64,000 nt of DNA from Bacteroidales bacterium (GTDB taxonomy: Bacteria > Bacteroidota > Bacteroidia > Bacteroidales > P3). This document shows, one piece after another, positions 60,143 through 64,000 of the stretch (position 1 is its first letter; each line of letters begins with the position of its first letter). The stretch covers positions 1 to 64,000 of the forward strand of contig JAQVXZ010000012.1 of assembly GCA_028708845.1 (NCBI GenBank). The letters are read 5' to 3'. Below the pieces are notes generated by a model. It saw nothing but the letters and a program-made list of their open reading frames with translations. It searched no databases and was not told the origin of the DNA. The translations under genes and the position numbers were made by a program.

Positions 60143-60562
60143 TTAATCTTTCTTCTTATATCTAACCTCTCTCACCTTATTGTCACCAAGATGAAATACT
60201 GCCTCCTTAAATTTCTTTTTCAAATACTTAGAGGGCTTGAAAATAGGATAAAATCTCTTAATTGTTTGGCTTGTAACTTCCTCTGCTGTGTCGCAGGCAG
60301 TAGCTTGCATCGAAGGCACCAAAGTTCCCAAGGCACCAAGTTCAATAGGATGACCCAATAAAAGCATATCCGCACTTACAGTTTCCACTTCCATCAAAAT
60401 ACCCATAATATCCCCTCTGCTCATAGAAGATTTTTTCTCAATCATTTCAGACATTTTTTCAAAGTCAATCGTTGTTTCCTTCTGCATATTAGCCATATAC
60501 TTCTCAACAACAACCCCGTTATTATTGATTTTGCGTTTAAATCTAAAAAACCTTATAGCCAT
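60143..60562 (-). CDS. HU-like DNA-binding protein
   Basis: A 139-residue HU-related protein: N-terminus MAIRFFRFKRKINNNGVVVE, a long helix region (DFEKMSEMIEKKSSMSRGDI), the GALGTLVPSMQATA beta-arm start, and a basic tail. Bacteroidota HU_rel proteins bind and bend DNA and often occur as expanded paralogue sets. The C-terminal third and ~60 bases of downstream DNA are nearly identical to the copy at 58595, showing a recent segmental duplication or gene conversion. Confidence 0.75.
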   Translation of the reverse strand: MAIRFFRFKRKINNNGVVVEKYMANMQKETTIDFEKMSEMIEKKSSMSRGDIMGILMEVETVSADMLLLGHPIELGALGTLVPSMQATACDTAEEVTSQTIKRFYPIFKPSKYLKKKFKEAVFHLGDNKVREVRYKKKD

Positions 60563-60777
60563 AATTCAAATTTTAAATTGTTTCTACTCTATATAAAACT
60601 ATTCTAATATAAAACCTTCTATATTTAGCATCAAGTCATCCAAATCCATAACAAAACCCCATATAATGCCTCGCCAATATGCCTATTCTATAATAAAACC
60701 TTGTGTCTTCAGTTTTTTATAAGCTTATTCTAAAATAAAACCTTATACAGTCAAATTTTTATCAAGTCTTAGTACCC
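60563..60777. repeat. Intergenic with AAAACCTT units in 21-bp phase
   Basis: TAAAACC motifs have CC at 60615, 60657, 60699 and 60741, each an exact multiple of 21 bp (42) apart. Units in between are degenerate. No gene. Confidence 0.45.
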
Positions 60778-60859
60778 AAAAAGACGGTCTTTTCACCTCA
60801 AAAAGACGGTTTTTTATGGTCGAAAAGACGGTCTTTTCGGGTAAGAAAGACGGTCTTTT
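60778..60859. repeat. Palindrome array P6: 4 units, 22-bp period
   Basis: The unit AAAAGACGGTCTTTT is a perfect 15-bp palindrome around one base. Centres are at 60786, 60808, 60830 and 60852, exactly 22 bp apart. Unit 2 has one changed base on the right arm. Spacers differ. Confidence 0.85.
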
Positions 60860-60865
60860 TGGGTG

Positions 60866-60950
60866 CTATCACTTGGTTTAAATTTCGTATTACTTGATAA
60901 AGATTTCATATTACTTGATAAGAATTTCATATTACTTGATATAAATTTGA
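60866..60950 (+). repeat. 21-bp-period ATTACTTGATA array, 4 units
   Basis: Directly follows P6. ACTTG units have the marker C at 60872, 60893, 60914 and 60935, exactly 21 bp apart; the later three are nearly identical (TTTCATATTACTTGATA). Confidence 0.75.
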
Positions 60951-61008
60951 TTACCCCTTATAATAATTTCTTAAAATCTTAGCTTATAGTTATTAACGAA
61001 GAGTTTTC

Positions 61009-61983
61009 TTATTTATTTCTATGCATTAGCTTATTTGCAAAGTTAGTCAGATTTGTCTTTTTTTGACTATCTATCCCTATTTTCTCTAAGTTTTCTAAGG
61101 CTAAGGAATTGTATTTTTGCATCAAGTCTTTTGCAATTAGGCGAAGGTTTAGGGCTTCATAAATTTCTTTTACGGCTTTTTCTTTCTCGTCTTTATCAAA
61201 ATTTGTTGAAGAAAAGTAGTGTAAAAGTACTTCTTTTTGTTCTTTACTAGCAAGTTCTAAAGACTTTAAGTAGAGGAAAGTCTTCTTATTATCAGCAATA
61301 TCTGTTCCTGTTACTTTGCCAAAATCCTCTAAATTACTCCAACAGTCCAAAATATCATCTTGTAATTGGAAGGCTATGCCAATATTAATACCGAAATCAT
61401 ATAGGTAATCGATATCTTTTTGGCTTGCGTTTGCGGTTATAGCTCCTAATTTTAAGGCAGATCCAAGCAAAACGCCAGTCTTAAGGGTTATCATCTTTAT
61501 ATATTCTTCAATCTTAACATCATTTCTTTTTTCAAAATCCATATCATAAGCCTGACCCTCACAAACTTCAATTGATGCCTTTGTTAGAGTTTCAACTAAG
61601 GCTGGGATATGATTTTTATCAGATTTTATAAGAAATAGGATTGCCTTTGCAAACATTGTATCTCCTGAAAGTATTGCTGTGTTTTTATTATATTTCTTAT
61701 AAACCGTTGGCATTCCTCTTCTTATTGGAGACTCATCCATAATATCATCGTGCAAGAGAGTGAAATTATGAAGGATTTCAATAGCAATTGCGGAGGGTTT
61801 TGCCTTTTCAATATCTCCACAAAACAAGTCTGAAGCCATAAGAGCAAGTAGTGGTCTTATTCTTTTACCCCCTTGGCTCATTGCGTATTCTATTGGCTCA
61901 TATAAGCTCTTTGGCTCTGATAAATAGTTCTGATTTTCTATGATTTGAATAGCTATTTCTTGTAATTCTTCTATTGTTTGCAT
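61009..61983 (-). CDS. Polyprenyl diphosphate synthase
   Basis: A 324-residue trans-isoprenyl diphosphate synthase. The first Asp-rich motif is LLHDDIMDES (Asp79-Asp83), followed by RRGMPTVYKKYN; the second is QLQDDILD (Asp209-Asp213). GGKRIRPLLALMASDLF near residue 40 is typical. Such enzymes extend FPP with IPP to make the menaquinone side chain or related lipids; product length cannot be read with certainty. It begins 42 bases after the wbpI-like gene. Confidence 0.92.
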   Translation of the reverse strand: MQTIEELQEIAIQIIENQNYLSEPKSLYEPIEYAMSQGGKRIRPLLALMASDLFCGDIEKAKPSAIAIEILHNFTLLHDDIMDESPIRRGMPTVYKKYNKNTAILSGDTMFAKAILFLIKSDKNHIPALVETLTKASIEVCEGQAYDMDFEKRNDVKIEEYIKMITLKTGVLLGSALKLGAITANASQKDIDYLYDFGINIGIAFQLQDDILDCWSNLEDFGKVTGTDIADNKKTFLYLKSLELASKEQKEVLLHYFSSTNFDKDEKEKAVKEIYEALNLRLIAKDLMQKYNSLALENLEKIGIDSQKKTNLTNFANKLMHRNK

Positions 61984-62025
61984 ATTATTATTTTGTTTTT
62001 TGGTTAATTTCTAATAGCGTTCCTA

Positions 62026-63159
62026 CTATCCTAAACATTTTATTATTTCTTGACATATAAACTTTGCTGCATTCCCATCTCCAAATAATTTAGGATATGA
62101 TTTGGGAGGATTTATAATATAATTTTCTACTGAATTAAGTATAGTATTATAATCTGCATCTGCAAGAACTGCATTTGCACATTCCACAATTTCAATCCAC
62201 TCTGTTTGTTTCCTAAGGATAACGCAAGGTTTTTCAAGATAATAAGCTTCTTTTTGAACCCCACCAGAGTCGGTAAGAATAAGTTTTGAGTTCTTTTCAA
62301 GATAAATCATATCAAGAAATGAAACAGGGTCTATGATTTCTATATTTGAATTGTTTTCAATCTCCTTACTAAAACTTTCTCCTAAGGTAAGGGGCATCAT
62401 CTTCTTTGTTCTTGGATGGAGTGGGATAATGATTTTCTCAGTTTTGCTTATCTCATTAATTGCATTGAAGATAGCACTTAGCCTTATTTTATCGTCAGTA
62501 TTTGTATTGCGGTGAATTGTGCAAAGGATAAAGTCTTTTCCATATTTAGAAAGATTAGTCTCCCTGACATTTATGAAATTGGAGAAATGAAGAGTATTAT
62601 CATACATAATATCTCCACAGTGATAAATATTAGGCATATTCATTGAAGGCTTTTCGTTGATTTCTTTGCTAAAGCCTTCTCTAATTAAATTATTATATCC
62701 CGCCTTTGTTGGAGAAAACAAAAGAGTTGAAGCATGGTCACACATTATACGATTTATTTCTTCAGGCATATACTTATCAAAAGAACGCAGACCAGCTTCA
62801 ATATGAACTATGGGAACATGAATCTTAGATGCAGCAATTGCACCAGAGAGGGTTGAATTAGTATCTCCATAAAGAATAATAGCATTTGGCTTTTCAGTTT
62901 CTAAAATATTTTCTATCCCTTCAATCATCTTTGCCGTCTGCTCTCCATGCTTGGAAGAACCTACCCCAAGATTATATTTAGGTCTTGGAATACTAAGTTC
63001 AGTAAAGAAAACCTCCGACATATTCTTATCGTAATGTTGCCCCGTATGAACAATTATTTCTTCAATATCATCCTTATAGTTTTCCTTAATAGCCCTACTA
63101 ATAGCCGAAGCCTTAATTATTTGAGGTCTCGCCCCAATTATTGTTATTATCTTTATCAT
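62026..63159 (-). CDS. wbpI: UDP-N-acetylglucosamine 2-epimerase family, WbpI-like
   Basis: A 377-residue non-hydrolysing epimerase. The start MIKIITIIGARPQIIKASAI carries GARPQ rather than the GTRPE of WecB, which points to the WbpI branch acting on UDP-2,3-diacetamido-glucuronate. Other words: VHTGQHYDKNMSEVFF, ILYGDTNSTLSGAIAAS, HIEAGLRSFD, MPEEINRIMCDHAS, LTDSGGVQKEA. I chose the ATG at 63159, which gives the family start; the frame is open further up. It complements the wbpB/wbpD-like genes at 13-14.5 kb, 48 kb away. Confidence 0.88.
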   Translation of the reverse strand: MIKIITIIGARPQIIKASAISRAIKENYKDDIEEIIVHTGQHYDKNMSEVFFTELSIPRPKYNLGVGSSKHGEQTAKMIEGIENILETEKPNAIILYGDTNSTLSGAIAASKIHVPIVHIEAGLRSFDKYMPEEINRIMCDHASTLLFSPTKAGYNNLIREGFSKEINEKPSMNMPNIYHCGDIMYDNTLHFSNFINVRETNLSKYGKDFILCTIHRNTNTDDKIRLSAIFNAINEISKTEKIIIPLHPRTKKMMPLTLGESFSKEIENNSNIEIIDPVSFLDMIYLEKNSKLILTDSGGVQKEAYYLEKPCVILRKQTEWIEIVECANAVLADADYNTILNSVENYIINPPKSYPKLFGDGNAAKFICQEIIKCLG

Positions 63160-63316
63160 ATATCGTTTTATTCTGATTATTTGCTTCAATAAAATATTGA
63201 ACCTATGCAAAAGTATTACTTTTTTATGAAAACACATAAAACACCAACAAATTATTCCATAAAGCACTATAAATAAATTATAGTATAAATTTTACTGTAA
63301 TATAGTATTATAATAT

Positions 63317-63324
63317 TATCTTTG
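63317..63324 (+). promoter_or_regulatory. -7 promoter box TATCTTTG
   Basis: TAnnTTTG match 53 bases upstream of the DUF4145 gene. Confidence 0.5.
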
Positions 63325-63377
63325 TGGCAATAAATATTCAAAATTTATAGAGATTAAAATATTAATACTTATAAGAT

Positions 63378-63956
63378 ATGGTTTGGATTGATGCAAAAAA
63401 TGGGGAAACTCATAACTATGTTTGTGGTTATTGTGGAAGTGATATTACTTCTCAATTTGGGTATTATGCAATGGATGATAATAGAAGTGGACAAATTGCA
63501 TACATTAGAATTTGTCATAGATGTGGTAAACCAACATTTATTAGTAATGATGGAAAAACAGTACCAAGTGCAATATATGGAAAAAATATAGAACATTTAC
63601 CTAAAGAAATAGAAGAATTATATAATGAAGCAAGGAGATGTTTTAATATTGATGCTTATACATCTGTTATTATGTGTTGTAGGAAATTGTTAATGCATAT
63701 AGCATGTGAGAATGGAGCAGAAAAAGATTTGGCATTTGGAAGATATGTTCAATATCTCAAAGATAAAGGATATGTAGCTACACCTACACATAAACTTGCT
63801 GATGCAATTTTGACATATGGAAATATTGCTAATCATCAATTAGAAATATACACTAAAAAAGATGCAACTAATATTATGTTATTTACAGAAGCTATATTGA
63901 AAAACATCTATGAATTACCAAGCATATATGATGAATTGGCTGAGGAAAAAGAATAG
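63378..63956 (+). CDS. DUF4145-domain protein with zinc-ribbon start
   Basis: A 192-residue soluble protein. Residues about 15-50 hold two Cys pairs (VCGYCGSD and ICHRCGKP), a zinc-ribbon-like knuckle set. The C-terminal two thirds (LPKEIEELYNEARRCFNIDAYTSVIMCCRKLLMHIACENGA ...) match DUF4145, a helical domain frequently found with restriction-modification and other defence genes. On its own that says little, but a following gene begins at 63959 and context beyond the window could show a defence island. Confidence 0.8.
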   Translation: MVWIDAKNGETHNYVCGYCGSDITSQFGYYAMDDNRSGQIAYIRICHRCGKPTFISNDGKTVPSAIYGKNIEHLPKEIEELYNEARRCFNIDAYTSVIMCCRKLLMHIACENGAEKDLAFGRYVQYLKDKGYVATPTHKLADAILTYGNIANHQLEIYTKKDATNIMLFTEAILKNIYELPSIYDELAEEKE

Positions 63957-63958
63957 TT

Positions 63959-64000
63959 ATGGATGAATTAATGATGAGGCGTTTAGCTGTAATAAAACAA
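63959..64000 (+). CDS. Partial gene cut by the window edge
   Basis: The ATG at 63959 lies 2 bases after the DUF4145 stop and opens MDELMMRRLAVIKQ before the window ends. The tight spacing suggests an operon with DUF4145. Too short to identify. Confidence 0.4.
   Translation, partial: MDELMMRRLAVIKQ

Noticed and set aside
63378..64000. Defence island
   Set aside because: DUF4145 occurs in many contexts and the partner gene is cut by the window; not enough to claim a system.

Overview
The window is AT-rich chromosomal DNA from a member of the Bacteroidota, most likely order Bacteroidales. The evidence is: -7 promoter boxes of the TAnnTTTG type next to many starts; a type IX secretion (T9SS) C-terminal sorting domain; paired DUF1573 proteins; an S46 dipeptidyl-peptidase; YidD, TM2 and DUF5683-like proteins; and a tmRNA whose tag reads GESNYAFAA. 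No plasmid or phage replication genes are visible.

Layout. 0.1-4.1 kb is an accessory block read leftward: an Rhs-core/polymorphic-toxin tail, two immunity-like genes, a T9SS-sorted protein and a lipoprotein. 4.1-5.2 kb is non-coding, with a MITE-like element and a palindrome array. 5.3-8.8 kb holds aroA, a sigma-54-type activator and a cardiolipin-synthase-like enzyme. 9.2-9.5 kb carries tRNA-Ser, tRNA-Pro and tRNA-Arg, followed by an unusual sensor kinase. 12.1-14.5 kb holds a FemAB/GNAT-like gene plus wbpB- and wbpD-like genes; with the wbpI-like epimerase at 62-63 kb these suggest a diacetamido-uronic-acid sugar pathway. 14.6-18.5 kb has two DUF1573 proteins, an aspartate aminotransferase and fhs. 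18.8-25.4 kb is an accessory region with an MBOAT/SGNH acylation pair, remnants of three transposase families (IS1634-, IS5- and IS30-like), tandem duplications and two paralogous lipoproteins. 25.5-48.6 kb is mainly core: mfd, a DPP11-like peptidase, pheT, mreC/mreD, yqeY, a PHP/DRTGG/ATPase trio, lepA, rsgA, dtd and a yidD-containing envelope cluster. 48.7-53.8 kb has a TM2 protein, a porin-like protein, a ferredoxin, tmRNA, tRNA-Asp, a SpoU methyltransferase and two GldN-like proteins. 53.9-57.8 kb is a second, larger toxin/immunity locus. 57.8-64 kb holds clpP, two HU-like proteins, a polyprenyl synthase, the wbpI-like gene and a DUF4145 gene.

Two patterns stand out. First, the two toxin loci, about 54 kb apart, share an identical 123-aa immunity-like gene and the same toxin tail. 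Locus 2 also keeps a start-less orphan copy of that tail, and several module joins coincide with a short GTCGTGCGGGATTTG repeat. This looks like cassette exchange of toxin tips and immunity genes. One tip carries a visible HExxH zincin motif. Second, six intergenic regions carry arrays of 14-17 bp palindromes spaced at exactly 22 bp (odd-length palindromes) or 23 bp (even-length palindromes). The palindrome sequence differs between most loci. Other intergenic stretches, often adjacent, carry AT-rich units at exactly 21 bp. I know of no standard feature class that explains these helically phased, locus-specific arrays.

All calls come from reading the sequence and recalling family motifs. No database search or structure prediction was run.
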